Shown piece after piece: positions 42,631 to 51,990 of a stretch of DNA of 64,000 nucleotides. The position numbers and the translations under genes are program-made. The DNA comes from Bradyrhizobium elkanii USDA 76 (GTDB lineage: Bacteria; Pseudomonadota; Alphaproteobacteria; Rhizobiales; Xanthobacteraceae). The notes below the pieces were generated by a model. The model was not told the origin of the DNA. It searched no databases and saw only the letters and a list, made by a program, of their open reading frames with translations. The stretch covers positions 3,340,001-3,404,000 of the forward strand of contig NZ_CP066356.1 in the NCBI RefSeq assembly GCF_023278185.1, given 5' to 3'. How positions within the stretch are numbered: the stretch's first letter is position 1; each line of letters opens with the position of its first letter.

Positions 42631-42735
42631 TCCCGGTTCCGAGCGGCGTGCGAGTGTGGCTCGCGACAGGCTACACGGATATGCGCAGAGGCTTTCCGTC
42701 GTTGGCACTTCAAGTGCAGGAGGTGCTGCGCAAAG
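42627..42735 (+). pseudogene. tnpB: IS66 tnpB (outer element), 5' fragment
   Basis: It starts [19 protein letters not shown] and runs to VQEVLRK, where the inner IS66 is inserted at 42736. The 3' fragment resumes at 45552. Joining the two at the duplicated GCGCAAAG restores LRKDPLSGHLFVF and a full 115-residue TnpB. Confidence 0.88.
42728..42735 (+). repeat. Target site duplication, left copy (inner IS66)
   Basis: GCGCAAAG here and at 45544-45551 exactly flank the inner element. Confidence 0.85.
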
Positions 42736-42760
42736 GTATCCATTCGGCGTAGGCCGCAGG

Positions 42761-43000
42761 TCACCGCTTCAGCAGTCCAGGGTTTTCCTTGTAGAACTTG
42801 ATAAGCTCGATCAGGTTCTCGATTCCGAAGTCGGTGAACGCCTGGACGCCGTCTTCTCCGACGCCATAGACCCAGATCACGCCATGCTCGATCTCCATTT
42901 CGATGGCGATGTCCCACAGCCAATCTTCGTCTTCGCCGAGGTCCTTGGCGACCTGGGCAATGGTGGTGACGTGATGGACTTTGTTGACGTGGGTGGTCAT
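42761..43000 (-). CDS. Small passenger protein of the inner IS66
   Basis: 79 residues from the ATG at 43000, which overlaps the tnpC stop as ATGA; an upstream in-frame start would lie inside tnpC. The sequence is acidic, with [40 protein letters not shown] and [13 protein letters not shown]; the first half looks like a helix-turn-helix type fold. It lies inside the terminal repeats, so it moves with the element. No function is known to me. Confidence 0.75.
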   Translation of the reverse strand: MTTHVNKVHHVTTIAQVAKDLGEDEDWLWDIAIEMEIEHGVIWVYGVGEDGVQAFTDFGIENLIELIKFYKENPGLLKR

Positions 43001-44649
43001 GCCGCTGCTCGAGCGGAGAGCGCTGATGCCGGTGTCCAATTCCAGGGCAGCAGTTCGTCCAGCCGGTGAGCCGGGTGGGCAGCAATGCGAGCGAGAACAT
43101 CCGCCAGCCAGGCTTGCGGGTCGATGCCGTTCATCTTGGCGGTGATGATCAGGCTGTACATGGCCGCCGCACGCCGTCCGCCGCGATCAGAGCCGCAGAA
43201 CAACCAGGACTTTCGCCCCAGAGCGATACCTCTTAGGCCTCGTTCGGCGGCATTGTTGGACAGACATACCCGCCCATCATCGAGGAACAGGGTGAAGCTC
43301 GCCCAGCGCTTCAGGATATAGTTGAACGCCTTAGTCAGGTCGTGCCCACGGGAGAGTTTGGCGAGCTGTTCTCTCATGTAGACTTGAAGATCGTCGACCA
43401 GGGGCCGGCTCTGCGTCTGCCGTACCTGAAGGCGATCCTCGGGACTCCTGCCATTGATGGAGCGCTCGATCTCGAACAGCGCGTCGATCCGCCTCACGAC
43501 CTCGATCGCGATCGGCGAGAGCGGGATCTCCTTCTTGCCGGCGGCCTTGCGCCGGGCATTCTCTTCGATGTCGGCCATGGCAAAGAACGGGCGCCGTCCG
43601 TGCGACCAGCAGGCAGCCTCCCGGATTGGGCCTGGCTGGCGTCCCGCTAGATAGAGCTGGTTGTACCCATCATAGGCATCGGCCTGCAGGATGCCGGCAT
43701 ATCGGGCCAGATGCCCCCGGGGATGCTCGCCCTTGCGGTCGCGGGAGTAATAGAACATCGCCGCCGGCGGCCCCGCGCCGCCAAACGGCCGGTCGTCCCG
43801 GACGTAGATCCAGCATCGCGCCGTATCGGTCTTGCCTTTGGCCAGTACGGGCACGGTCGTATCATCGGCATGCAGGCGCTCGGCCGCCATGACATGGGCT
43901 TCGACCAAGCGCAGGAGGGGATCCAGCGACGCACAGACCGATCCCATGGCGTCCGCCATGGTCGACAGCGCGATCGGCACGCCTTCCAGGACGTAGCGCT
44001 CCGCCTGGCGGTTTAAGGGCTGATGTTGGCCGAACTTCTCGAACATGATCATGGCCAACAGACTCGGGCCGGCCCATCCGCGGGCGACGGCATGGAACGG
44101 CGCCGCCGTCTGGCTGATCTTCTCGCAGTCGCGGCAGGAGAACTTCTCCCGGACCGTCTCGATCACCTTCCACTGGCGCGGTACCACTTCCAGCGTCCGA
44201 GTTACGTCCTCGCCGAGCTTGCGCAGGCGAGTGCCCCCACAACAATCGCAAGCCGTTGGCCCATCGATCACCACCCGCTCCCGGGGAAGATTTTCGGGGA
44301 ACGTCTGGCGCTCGGCGCGCTTGCGCGTAAATCCGCGCACCGCCGTCGCCTTGGCCACGGCCCGTTCCGCCGCAAGCTCGTCCTCGGTGGCGTCGGCTTC
44401 CAGCTCTTCGAACGTCAGCGCCAGCTGTTCGATCAGCCGCGCCGAACGCTCCGATCGTTGCCCATAGATCTGATGCTTCAGCTTGGCGATCTGCAGCTTC
44501 TGCTGGGCAATCAGCGCCTCGTCTTCCGACGCTTTCGCGCGGGCGACCGCGAGCTCGGCGGCGATCTCAAACCCCTTCGCGCGCTCGGCCGCCAACGCCT
44601 CTTTCAGGGCGGCAACGTCATCCGGAGCAGCGTCGCGATCAGCATTCAT
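42997..44649 (-). CDS. tnpC: IS66 TnpC transposase (inner element)
   Basis: A 550-residue DDE transposase of IS66. A leucine-zipper-like N-terminus ([20 protein letters not shown]) is followed by a zinc-finger region [20 protein letters not shown] with a second pair [10 protein letters not shown]. The catalytic domain shows [25 protein letters not shown] and [18 protein letters not shown]. It is full length and appears functional. It is coupled to the passenger gene downstream. Confidence 0.93.
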   Translation of the reverse strand: MNADRDAAPDDVAALKEALAAERAKGFEIAAELAVARAKASEDEALIAQQKLQIAKLKHQIYGQRSERSARLIEQLALTFEELEADATEDELAAERAVAKATAVRGFTRKRAERQTFPENLPRERVVIDGPTACDCCGGTRLRKLGEDVTRTLEVVPRQWKVIETVREKFSCRDCEKISQTAAPFHAVARGWAGPSLLAMIMFEKFGQHQPLNRQAERYVLEGVPIALSTMADAMGSVCASLDPLLRLVEAHVMAAERLHADDTTVPVLAKGKTDTARCWIYVRDDRPFGGAGPPAAMFYYSRDRKGEHPRGHLARYAGILQADAYDGYNQLYLAGRQPGPIREAACWSHGRRPFFAMADIEENARRKAAGKKEIPLSPIAIEVVRRIDALFEIERSINGRSPEDRLQVRQTQSRPLVDDLQVYMREQLAKLSRGHDLTKAFNYILKRWASFTLFLDDGRVCLSNNAAERGLRGIALGRKSWLFCGSDRGGRRAAAMYSLIITAKMNGIDPQAWLADVLARIAAHPAHRLDELLPWNWTPASALSARAAA

Positions 44650-44717
44650 GCGACGCAGTGAATCACAAGTTGGACGCGATGGGACTCCTTAAAAAGCTGA
44701 AGGCCGCAGATATTTGC

Positions 44718-45065
44718 TCAACCCGCGCTCCGCGGCCGCCAGCTCAGTTGCGGATTCCGCCAGTCGATGCCTTCGAGCATGTAGGCCATCTGGGCCGCCG
44801 AGATCGATACCGCACCGTCCGACGCCGAAGGCCAGATAAACTTGCCGCGGTCCAAACGCTTGGCATAAAGCGACATGCCCAACCCATCATGCCAAAGGAT
44901 CTTGACCAGATCGCCGCTGCGCCCCCGGAAGATGTAGAGATCGCCCGCATGAGGATCCCGCTTCAGGCTTTCCTGCACTGTGAGAGCCAAGCTTCGCATG
45001 CCGCGACGCATATCGGTGTGGCCAGTGGCGATCCAGACCCTGACGCCGCTCGGGATCGGGATCAT
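44718..45065 (-). CDS. tnpB: IS66 TnpB (inner element)
   Basis: A 115-residue IS66 Orf2-like protein with IPSGVRVWIATGHTDMRRGM, LYIFRGRSGDLVKILWHDG and the ending EGIDWRNPQLSWRPRSAG. It is essential for IS66 transposition by an unclear mechanism. Its start overlaps the tnpA stop (ATGA-type, 45062-45065). Confidence 0.92.
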   Translation of the reverse strand: MIPIPSGVRVWIATGHTDMRRGMRSLALTVQESLKRDPHAGDLYIFRGRSGDLVKILWHDGLGMSLYAKRLDRGKFIWPSASDGAVSISAAQMAYMLEGIDWRNPQLSWRPRSAG

Positions 45066-45484
45066 CGGCGTCGCAGGAGCTCGAGAACCCGCTGTAGCGC
45101 CTCAGTGTCCACGTCACGATCTACCCGCACGCGGCAACCACCAAGCTCGATCTCGATGATTCCGACCCTCGCGCGCTGCGCAGGCGGTGAAGACGGCACC
45201 TGCGGCGCGCACGTCGATGCCGAAGCTGGCGTAGAGGTGATCTCCACGGGTACAAGCGCAGGCACCGCGTCCTCCGCCAGCCGGCCGTCGCGCGCCAGCC
45301 GGCGCCACGTGAACAATTGGCTCGTCGACAATCCGTTGCGACGTGCCGTTACCGACACCAATCGTGGCCCGCTGTAGCTCTCGGCAACGATCCGCTGCTT
45401 CTCCTCCAAAGTCCAGCGGCGCCGTGCGCCCGTCGAGACGACTTCAAGTCGGGAAACCTTCGGCATAGGCATATAGTCAGTCAT
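45062..45484 (-). CDS. tnpA: IS66 TnpA (inner element)
   Basis: A 140-residue accessory protein with helix-turn-helix RRRWTLEEKQRIVAESYSGP, then TARRNGLSTSQLFTWRRL, and the terminal ELGGCRVRVDRDVDTEALQR region. It is first gene of the inner element, 59 bases from its right end. Confidence 0.9.
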   Translation of the reverse strand: MTDYMPMPKVSRLEVVSTGARRRWTLEEKQRIVAESYSGPRLVSVTARRNGLSTSQLFTWRRLARDGRLAEDAVPALVPVEITSTPASASTCAPQVPSSPPAQRARVGIIEIELGGCRVRVDRDVDTEALQRVLELLRRR

Positions 45485-45543
45485 GCGCCTATGTCTTCAC
45501 GTTGCCACCTCACTCGGCAAGGCGGTCGCCCCCGGAGGGATAC

Positions 45544-45551
45544 GCGCAAAG
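45544..45551 (+). repeat. Target site duplication, right copy (inner IS66)
   Basis: GCGCAAAG, the partner of 42728-42735. Confidence 0.85.
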
Positions 45552-45790
45552 ACCCGCTCAGCGGTCATCTGTTCGTCTTCCGCGGTCGGCGCAGTGATCT
45601 TGTGAAAGTGATCTGGCACGATGGCCAGGGAGCATGCCTGTTTACCAAAAGACTCGAGAGAGGAAAGTTCATCTGGCCATCGGTTGCCGGTGAATCGGTA
45701 ACGATCTCTCCGGCGCAGTTGAGCTATCTGTTGTCCGGGATCGATTGGCGCAACCCTCAAGAAACCCAGCGTCCGACGCGGGTCGGATAG
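45552..45790 (+). pseudogene. tnpB: IS66 tnpB (outer element), 3' fragment
   Basis: It continues the outer tnpB with DPLSGHLFVFRGRRSDLVKV, IWHDGQGACLFTKRLERGK and ends SGIDWRNPQETQRPTRVG at TAG 45788-45790. It is the exact continuation of the fragment at 42627-42735. Confidence 0.88.
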
Positions 45791-45836
45791 CCGTTTTACA
45801 GTTTGAATCTTCTGCTTGATCTGATTCAATGGCTTC

Positions 45837-47489
45837 ATGACATCGAAGCCGGACGATCTTCCATCGGACCTTGCGAGTGCCCTGGCGACGCTGCAGGCCG
45901 AGCGTGAGGCGCGGCTGCGAGCTGAGGCGGTGGCTGCCAGCGCGCAGGCGGAGCTGTCGGACAACGAGGCGCTGGTCGCGCATCTCGAGTTGCGGATCGA
46001 GAAGCTCAAACGCGAACTGTACGGGCAGCGCTCCGAGCGCACGGCGCGGCTGCTCGAGCAGTTGGAACTGGAGCTCGAAGACCTCGTCACCACGGCGAGC
46101 GAGGATGAGCTTGCGGCGCAGGCCGCAGCGGCGAAGACTCAGAACGTCCGCCCCTTCACGCGCAGGCGGCCGGTGCGCAAGCCCTGGCCGGACGACATCG
46201 AACACGAGCGCGTCGTCATTGACGCTCCGACGAGCTGCGCCTGCTGCGGCGGATCGCGGCTGGCGAAGATCGGCGAGGATGTGACCAAGACGCTGGAGGA
46301 GATCCCGCGTCGCTTCAAGGTCATCGAGACAGTGCGCGAGAAGTTCACCTGCCGCGATTGCGAGAAGATCAGCCAGCCGCCTGCGCCGTTCCATGCCACG
46401 CCGCGCGGCTTCATCGGCCCACAATTGCTGGCGACGATCCTGTTCGACAAGTTCGGCATGCATATCCCGCTCAACCGCCAGAGTGCGCGCTTCAAGGCCG
46501 AGAGGATTGATTTGCCGCTGTCGACGCTGGCCGACCAGGTCGGCCACGGGACCTTCGCCGTCATGCCGCTCTTCCACTTGATCGAACGCCATGTGCTCGC
46601 TGCCGAGCGCCTTCATGGCGATGACACCACCATCCGTATCCTGGCGAAGGGCAAGTGCACGACCGGGCGGATCTGGACTTATGTGCGGGATGACCGGCCC
46701 TTTGCCGGGCCTGCGCCGCCGGCGGCGGTCTATTACGCCTCGAGCGACCGACGAGGCGAGCATCCCCAGAAGCATCTGGCCGCCTTCGCCGGTATCCTGC
46801 AAGCCGATTGCTACAACGGCTTCGAGCCGCTGTTCGACCCGCAAAAGAAGGTGCTGCCGATTACGCCGGCGTTTTGCTTCGCCCATGCGCGGCGGGGCTT
46901 CTTCGAGCTGGCTGACATCGAGAAGAATGCCCGGGAAGGCAAGAGAGGTAAACCGGTCTCTCCGATCGCGCTGGAGGCGGTCAGGCGCCTGGATGTGTTG
47001 TTCGAGATCGAGCGCGCCATTAACGGCTGCGGCGCCGACGAGCGGCACGCCGTGCGCCAGGAAAAGAGCAAGCCGCTCCTCGGGGACATGCACGCCTGGT
47101 TGTTGCGTGAGCGCGAAACCCTCTCTCGCTCGTCCGAGGTCCTGAAGCCGATGAATTACATGCTCAGGCGCTGGGACAACTTCGCCCGCTTCCTCGACGA
47201 TGGCAGGATCTGCTTGACCAACAATTGCGCTGAGCGCGCATTGAGAGGCATCGCCCTGGGAAGGCGCAACTGGACCTTCGCCGGCAGCCAGCGTGGTGCC
47301 GACCGTGCCGCCATCATGCTGACGATGATCACGACCTGTCGTCTCAACGACGTCGATCCCAAGGCCTGGCTCGCCGACGTCCTCGCCCGTATCGCCGATC
47401 TTCCCGCTTCGCGTCTGCACGAACTGCTACCCTGGGAATGGAAGCTCCTGCGCCAAGGCGACAAGCCTGCCGATCAGCAGGCCGCCTGA
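45837..47489 (+). CDS. tnpC: IS66 TnpC transposase (outer element)
   Basis: A 550-residue IS66 transposase. N-terminal coiled region LELRIEKLKRELYGQRSERT, zinc-finger CACCGGSRLAKIGEDVTKTL with [10 protein letters not shown], catalytic blocks GDDTTIRILAKG, LQADCYNGFEPLF and [18 protein letters not shown]. It is intact, but its partner tnpB is broken, so the outer copy is probably unable to move on its own unless complemented. Confidence 0.93.
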   Translation: MTSKPDDLPSDLASALATLQAEREARLRAEAVAASAQAELSDNEALVAHLELRIEKLKRELYGQRSERTARLLEQLELELEDLVTTASEDELAAQAAAAKTQNVRPFTRRRPVRKPWPDDIEHERVVIDAPTSCACCGGSRLAKIGEDVTKTLEEIPRRFKVIETVREKFTCRDCEKISQPPAPFHATPRGFIGPQLLATILFDKFGMHIPLNRQSARFKAERIDLPLSTLADQVGHGTFAVMPLFHLIERHVLAAERLHGDDTTIRILAKGKCTTGRIWTYVRDDRPFAGPAPPAAVYYASSDRRGEHPQKHLAAFAGILQADCYNGFEPLFDPQKKVLPITPAFCFAHARRGFFELADIEKNAREGKRGKPVSPIALEAVRRLDVLFEIERAINGCGADERHAVRQEKSKPLLGDMHAWLLRERETLSRSSEVLKPMNYMLRRWDNFARFLDDGRICLTNNCAERALRGIALGRRNWTFAGSQRGADRAAIMLTMITTCRLNDVDPKAWLADVLARIADLPASRLHELLPWEWKLLRQGDKPADQQAA

Positions 47490-47566
47490 TCTTCACGCAA
47501 CACCGTCATAGAGCTCGCCGTGCCCGCGCGCATGCATCAATCAGGCGGTCCTCGTCGTATGCGTAC

Positions 47567-47574
47567 GATGCATC
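47567..47574 (+). repeat. Target site duplication, right copy (outer IS66)
   Basis: GATGCATC, the partner of 42143-42150. Confidence 0.8.
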
Positions 47575-47638
47575 GGGAGCGTCATGGTTTGTAAATGGAT
47601 ACTCGCTTGTCTGCGCGGCCGTCTACGAGGTGCCATAG
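47575..47638 (+). pseudogene. Tail-spike gene, 3' end beyond the IS66 insertion
   Basis: Joined to 42150 after removal of the IS and one duplication, the frame reads TRDASGASWFVNGYSLVC to AAVYEVP and stops at TAG 47636-47638. This is a natural C-terminus for the tip domain of the tail-spike protein and confirms the insertion site. Confidence 0.7.
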
Positions 47639-47755
47639 CGCAGGGGCGGGCGATCACGCGACATTGGGCCGGCAAAGAATCTTTGGCGGCTCGAGTGGCC
47701 TCGGGCCGGCCGGCGAGCTCGTCCGCTCGATCAGGTCCTGACAAGCGATAGCGCG

Positions 47756-47762
47756 GCGTGAC
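47756..47762 (+). repeat. Target site duplication, left copy (IS21)
   Basis: GCGTGAC here and at 50382-50388 flank the IS21 element. Confidence 0.7.
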
Positions 47763-47927
47763 TGCATGTTTCGGCAATTTCCGGACAGCAATTTCGGTAA
47801 TTCGCGGACAGCGATTTCAGTAATTCCGGGACAGGGATTCCGCTAAATCGCGGACAGTTGCGGGAGGTTGGTTTTCGGGAGCGCCGTTCAGGCAATGTTC
47901 TCTCTCAAGCTGAGTTTGAGAGGGGCA

Positions 47928-49478
47928 ATGCCGAGACGGAAGCAAGCGAAACGAACCACTGTGAAGGACCTACGATCGATCCTGAGGCTGACGTACGAGC
48001 AGGACCTGTCGGTTCGGGAGATCTCGGAACGGCTGCAGATCAGCAAGAGTTCGGTTGCCACCTACCTGCTGCGAGCGCGTGAAGCGGGTTTGAGCTGGCC
48101 GCTGCCGCCGATTTACGAGAGCGAGGCGGCCTTGCAGCGAGCCTTGTTCCGGCGGGTCGGGCGGCCCCCGCAGGACTTGAGCGAGCCTGAGTGGCCACGG
48201 GTGGCGCAGGAGCTCAAGCGCAAGGGCGTGACGCTGACGCTGCTGTGGCAGGAATACCGGACGGCGCATCCCGACGGCTATGGTTACACGTGGTTCTGCG
48301 AGAAGTTTGACGCCTATCGGCGCCGGGCGAACCCGACCTTCCGTCATCGCCACGCGGCGGGTGCAGTGATGCAGACCGACTATGCCGGTCCGACGGTGGA
48401 GGTGATCGATCCGCAAACCGGCGAGATCCGTCAGGCGCAGATATTTGTCGCGGTGCTCGGGGCCTCGTCGCTGACCTTCGCTATGGGGAGCTTCGGTCAG
48501 CGACTACCAGATTGGATCGAAGGCCAGACCCGGGCCTTGTCGTACTTCGGCGGAGTTCCCAAGGCGATCGTCTGCGACAATCTGAAGGCCGGGGTCGTCA
48601 AGGCGTTGTGGTTCGAGCCAACGCTCAACCAAACCTTTGCCGCCATGGCCGAGCACTACGACACGACGATTTTGCCGACCCGCAGCCGCAAGCCGCGCGA
48701 CAAGGGCAAGGTTGAAGGCGCGGTGTTGATTGTTGAGCGCTGGATTCTGGCACGGCTGCGCCATCGGCGGTTCTTCAACCTGACTGATCTCAATACTGCG
48801 ATCGCCGGTTTGCTGGAGGAGCTGAACCATCGGCCGATGCGCCATATCGGCAAATCCCGCCGGCAGCTGTTCGAGGAGATCGAGCGCGCTGCGTTGACGC
48901 CGCTGCCGGGCGAGCCGTTCGAATACGCCGAATGGAAAACGGCGAAGGTCCACCCCGATTATCACGTCGAAGTCGACAAGACCTTTTACTCGGTGCCGCA
49001 CCGGCTGATCGGCCGTCGGGTGGACGTCCGGCTCACCTATCGAGCCGTCGAGATCTTCCAGGATCACACGCGTGTTGCCAGCCATGTGCGCCGCTCTCAG
49101 CGCAGCGGCCATGTCACCGTGAACGAGCACATGCCCAAGGCCCATCAGCGTTATGCCAATATGACGCCGGCGAGCTTGATCAAGATGGCAGCGCGGATCG
49201 GCGTCAACGCCGCCACTCTGGTCGAGCGGATGATGCGTGAGCGCCCGCATCCCGAGCAGGGTTATCGCTCCGCCATGGGGATCATCGCCCTGGCGCGGCG
49301 CTACGAGCGCGATCGGCTCGAAGCGGCCTGCGAGCGCGCACTCGTCATCAACGCGATCAGCTACTCCTCGGTGAGCGCGATCCTCAAATCCGGGCTCGAC
49401 CGCGCGAGCCCTGCTGCCGCCCCCGTCAAAGCCACCCCCTCGCACGCCAACATCCGTGGTGGGGGCTATTATCAATGA
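47928..49478 (+). CDS. istA: IS21 IstA transposase
   Basis: 516 residues from the ATG at 47928 (GAGAGGGG upstream; an ATG at 47895 is also in frame). N-terminal helix-turn-helix [23 protein letters not shown] catalytic core with Asp in [12 protein letters not shown], Asp in [11 protein letters not shown] and Glu in [15 protein letters not shown]-terminal beta-barrel region. It is full length and overlaps istB. Confidence 0.93.
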   Translation: MPRRKQAKRTTVKDLRSILRLTYEQDLSVREISERLQISKSSVATYLLRAREAGLSWPLPPIYESEAALQRALFRRVGRPPQDLSEPEWPRVAQELKRKGVTLTLLWQEYRTAHPDGYGYTWFCEKFDAYRRRANPTFRHRHAAGAVMQTDYAGPTVEVIDPQTGEIRQAQIFVAVLGASSLTFAMGSFGQRLPDWIEGQTRALSYFGGVPKAIVCDNLKAGVVKALWFEPTLNQTFAAMAEHYDTTILPTRSRKPRDKGKVEGAVLIVERWILARLRHRRFFNLTDLNTAIAGLLEELNHRPMRHIGKSRRQLFEEIERAALTPLPGEPFEYAEWKTAKVHPDYHVEVDKTFYSVPHRLIGRRVDVRLTYRAVEIFQDHTRVASHVRRSQRSGHVTVNEHMPKAHQRYANMTPASLIKMAARIGVNAATLVERMMRERPHPEQGYRSAMGIIALARRYERDRLEAACERALVINAISYSSVSAILKSGLDRASPAAAPVKATPSHANIRGGGYYQ

Positions 49479-50272
49479 AGGAAAGGAACATCGCGATGCT
49501 GACCCACCCGACCCTCGACCAGATGCAGGCGCTCGGCCTTGCCGGAATGGCGGCCGCCTACCGGCAATTGGCCGAACAGGACAATGCCGCCGATCTCAGC
49601 CGCGACGAGTGGCTCGGCCTGATGCTCGATCGCGAAGCCGCCATGCGCGCCGACCGGCGCCTGACCAATCGGCTGGCCGCAGCCAAGCTGCGCTTCGTCG
49701 ACGCCTGTATCGAAGACGTCGACTTCGCGTCCCGCCGCGGCCTTGACCGGCGCAACACCCTGCAGCTGGCGCAAGGCGCCTGGCTGAAAGCCCATGAGAA
49801 CTTCATCATCACCGGCCTGACCGGGACTGGCAAAACCTGGCTGGCGTGCGCCTTCGGACGCCAGGCGGCCAGGCTCGATCATTCCGTCCTCTATTTGCGT
49901 ATGCCGCGCCTGTTCGAAGACCTCGCCATGGCCCGTCTCGATGGTCGCTTCCCGCGCCTCATCGATAAGCTCGCACGTGTCCAGTTGCTCATCCTCGACG
50001 ATTGGGGCACCCACACCCTCAATGACCAGCAGCGCCTTGATCTCCTCGAAATCTTCGAAGAGCGCTACAGGCGCAAATCGACCTTGATTACCGCTCAGCT
50101 GCCCGTTGCCCAATGGCACGACATGATCGGCGAGCCAACCATCGCAGATGCTATCCTGGACCGGATCATCCACAACTCCCACCGTATCGCCCTCGAAGGT
50201 GACAGCATGCGAAGGAAAAAAGCTGCGCGCCCCTTGACCGACGTCGAAAACAGCGAAACGAATACCAACTGA
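49475..50272 (+). CDS. istB: IS21 IstB helper ATPase
   Basis: 265 residues from the overlapping ATG at 49475; a second ATG at 49496 gives the commoner N-terminus [20 protein letters not shown]. Walker A is [15 protein letters not shown], Walker B is [16 protein letters not shown]+ ATPase that assists IstA in target capture. It is intact. Confidence 0.93.
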   Translation: MKERNIAMLTHPTLDQMQALGLAGMAAAYRQLAEQDNAADLSRDEWLGLMLDREAAMRADRRLTNRLAAAKLRFVDACIEDVDFASRRGLDRRNTLQLAQGAWLKAHENFIITGLTGTGKTWLACAFGRQAARLDHSVLYLRMPRLFEDLAMARLDGRFPRLIDKLARVQLLILDDWGTHTLNDQQRLDLLEIFEERYRRKSTLITAQLPVAQWHDMIGEPTIADAILDRIIHNSHRIALEGDSMRRKKAARPLTDVENSETNTN

Positions 50273-50381
50273 CTTCAACAACCAGGCAACCAAAAGCCAG
50301 CGCCGCCACGCTGTCCGCGATTTAGCGAAACTGCTGTCCGTCAGTTAGCGAAACCGCTGTCCCGTTTTTGCGAAATACGCA

Positions 50382-50388
50382 GCGTGAC
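50382..50388 (+). repeat. Target site duplication, right copy (IS21)
   Basis: GCGTGAC, the partner of 47756-47762. Confidence 0.7.
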
Positions 50389-50454
50389 CCTTCAGGCCGG
50401 TTTCCTCCATATACCCGATTCCTAATATGGTGCTGGGCTCTGTCTTTCGAGGAC

Positions 50455-51990
50455 TTACTGAAGGTCGAGTCCGGTTGTCCAAAAGCCATAAGCGAAGCAA
50501 CTTGTCAGGTCGCCCTTCTTAGCCAGCCTCGCTGGATCCACCAATTTGGGCCAGTTCACAGCTACGACAGCGCATTCCTCGGCTGGGCTGGCGCTAACGA
50601 TCTTGTAGCCTTCGCCGTTGGACCAGTAAAGATATTGGGGTTGTCCGGGAAGTCCGGCAGGTCCGGCTGGATCGACCGGCAATGATGAAAGGTAGCGAGG
50701 CACAAGACCGTCAATATAATCGGGCGAGCGCTTACCCCAATCGCTGGCGATGCCATCGTAGCCAACGGACTTCGGATAAGCTCCATTGTCTCGCTTGTAA
50801 GCTTCTAAAGCATCGCGAATTTGTGTCAGATCGCGTAGCCGTTGTTGGAAGGGTAGATTGCCAAGTCCATAGTCCTCGCGCTGCTTCTCTAGGCGCGCTT
50901 CCACCAGCTTAACCATCTGATCCGGATCAATAGCCCGTGTTTCTGTATCGGCGCCTCGGATAGTTTCATCGAGACATTCTGCCATGCCTTGCGAATAGAT
51001 TGTGGCACCAGTCGCATTCGGATGCCATACGGTGTCATAGCGATAGATGCTGGCGAGAACGGCGGCGAGAGGATCGCAATGGATCGGAGTGCCGTTGGCC
51101 TTCAGTGCGGCGCGACGGGCTTCCAGGTCAGCCCAGAATTCAGATGTCAGGAACGAGCCGTGACGATTTTGCAGGATTGCCGGGTTGGTTAGGAAGAAGC
51201 GTGCTCCGAGCTTTTCGAAACGGGTTTTCCATGTTGCCAGAATTTCCTTCTCGATCGGACTCACTACGCCGGGGCGCGGATCTTCCGTCGCCATCCAGCT
51301 TGTGTGGGTCATAGTAAGTTTCGGGTTTAGGTCTCCATCCTTGTCGAGCGAGAAGAAGGCATAGCGGAAGGGGCCGGTGTATTTTTCTCGCTCCGATTCC
51401 ATCTCCTCCGTCGATTTCAAATCCCACAACCTGACTGCACCAGCAGGGGCATAAATGTACGCCTCGAGCCCAGACCACCAGCGCTTCAATGTAACGGACG
51501 TCCAAAGCACGTAGGCTGAGTACCAGGGCAGCGAAACCGACTTCCTGTAGTGGACGAAGTAGTTGTCGATATCGAAGACGTTCCCGAGGGAACGACGATC
51601 AATCCACTCCAAGGGGGCAACGACAATATCGCCAGGCTTCACTTTGGTTGTAATCTGAGAAAACAGAAGATCGGGGTGCAGGCCGACGTGAAGCCCGTAA
51701 TTGTTCACGTTGTAACCGGTGGACTTAGTGATCTCCTCGGAGGCAATTGAGAACAGGCTATTTGAGCCGGCAATCACAAAGATCGTATGCTTCGACGGGT
51801 CGTTGTGTTGAGCATAGATGTAATTCCGCAGTTTATCGACATCAGAGATCCATGGCTCGACGAGGACGCCTTCCGGCTTGAGGCCGCTAGGAAGCGCGAA
51901 GGAGTCGATGAAAAACGTCACCGCCAAGCCCGTAGCGATGGCCGCTCCCAAGTGAATTCGCCAACTAGAACTGAAAATAGATAAATGCAT
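50455..51990 (-). CDS. SGNH-like acyltransferase partner (DltD/AlgX type) fused to a pseudopilin-like C-terminal domain
   Basis: A 511-residue protein with one N-terminal membrane helix (about 10-30). The periplasmic body has an SGNH-like start block TIFVIAGSNSLFSIASEE and a later block with TVWHPNATGATIYS giving Asp/His-type catalytic residues, as in DltD/AlgX-like partners of MBOAT enzymes. From about residue 383 the chain changes character: RLRDLTQIRDALEAYKRDNG then AYPKS, DYIDGLVPRYLSSLPVDP and YLYWSNGEGYKIVSAS is the globular part of a GspG-like major pseudopilin, without its membrane helix. It overlaps the MBOAT gene by 26 bases. It probably receives acyl groups from the MBOAT and modifies a surface polysaccharide. 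Confidence 0.7.
   Translation of the reverse strand: MHLSIFSSSWRIHLGAAIATGLAVTFFIDSFALPSGLKPEGVLVEPWISDVDKLRNYIYAQHNDPSKHTIFVIAGSNSLFSIASEEITKSTGYNVNNYGLHVGLHPDLLFSQITTKVKPGDIVVAPLEWIDRRSLGNVFDIDNYFVHYRKSVSLPWYSAYVLWTSVTLKRWWSGLEAYIYAPAGAVRLWDLKSTEEMESEREKYTGPFRYAFFSLDKDGDLNPKLTMTHTSWMATEDPRPGVVSPIEKEILATWKTRFEKLGARFFLTNPAILQNRHGSFLTSEFWADLEARRAALKANGTPIHCDPLAAVLASIYRYDTVWHPNATGATIYSQGMAECLDETIRGADTETRAIDPDQMVKLVEARLEKQREDYGLGNLPFQQRLRDLTQIRDALEAYKRDNGAYPKSVGYDGIASDWGKRSPDYIDGLVPRYLSSLPVDPAGPAGLPGQPQYLYWSNGEGYKIVSASPAEECAVVAVNWPKLVDPARLAKKGDLTSCFAYGFWTTGLDLQ

Larger units (their letters stand above)
42736..45543 (-). mobile_element. Inner IS66 family element, inserted in tnpB of the outer one
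   Basis: Bounded by GTATCCATTCGGCGTAGGCC at the left and, on the complement, GTATCCCTCCGGGGGCGACC at the right, with 8-bp duplications GCGCAAAG. It is 2808 bp and encodes tnpA, tnpB, tnpC and a small passenger gene, all on the minus strand. Its right terminal repeat closely resembles the left repeat of the outer element, so the two are related but distinct IS66 types. Confidence 0.9.
42151..47566 (+). mobile_element. Outer IS66 family element (interrupted by a second IS66)
   Basis: The left end GTATCCCTCCGTTGAGGGCC and the right end (complement of 47566 downwards) GTACGCATACGACGAGGACC match as imperfect inverted repeats, sharing GTA, CG, GAGG and CCGCCT. The 8-bp target duplications are GATGCATC. 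It encodes tnpA, tnpB (split) and tnpC on the plus strand. Without the inner element and one copy of its duplication the element is about 2600 bp, a normal IS66 size. It landed in the tail-spike gene. Confidence 0.85.
47763..50381 (+). mobile_element. IS21 family element
   Basis: 2619 bp. Terminal repeats TGCATGTTTCGGCAATTTCC (left) and, on the complement of the right end, TGCGTATTTCGCAAAAACGG. Each end holds further internal repeats of the type GGACAGC-ATTTCGGTAATT, as usual for IS21 transposase binding sites. It carries istA and istB, overlapping by ATGA, and is flanked by GCGTGAC. It appears complete. Confidence 0.85.

Noticed and set aside
45669..47420. 583-codon open frame on the minus strand
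   Set aside because: It is antisense to the IS66 tnpC gene, whose protein is fully recognisable; the frame is open only because of high GC third positions.
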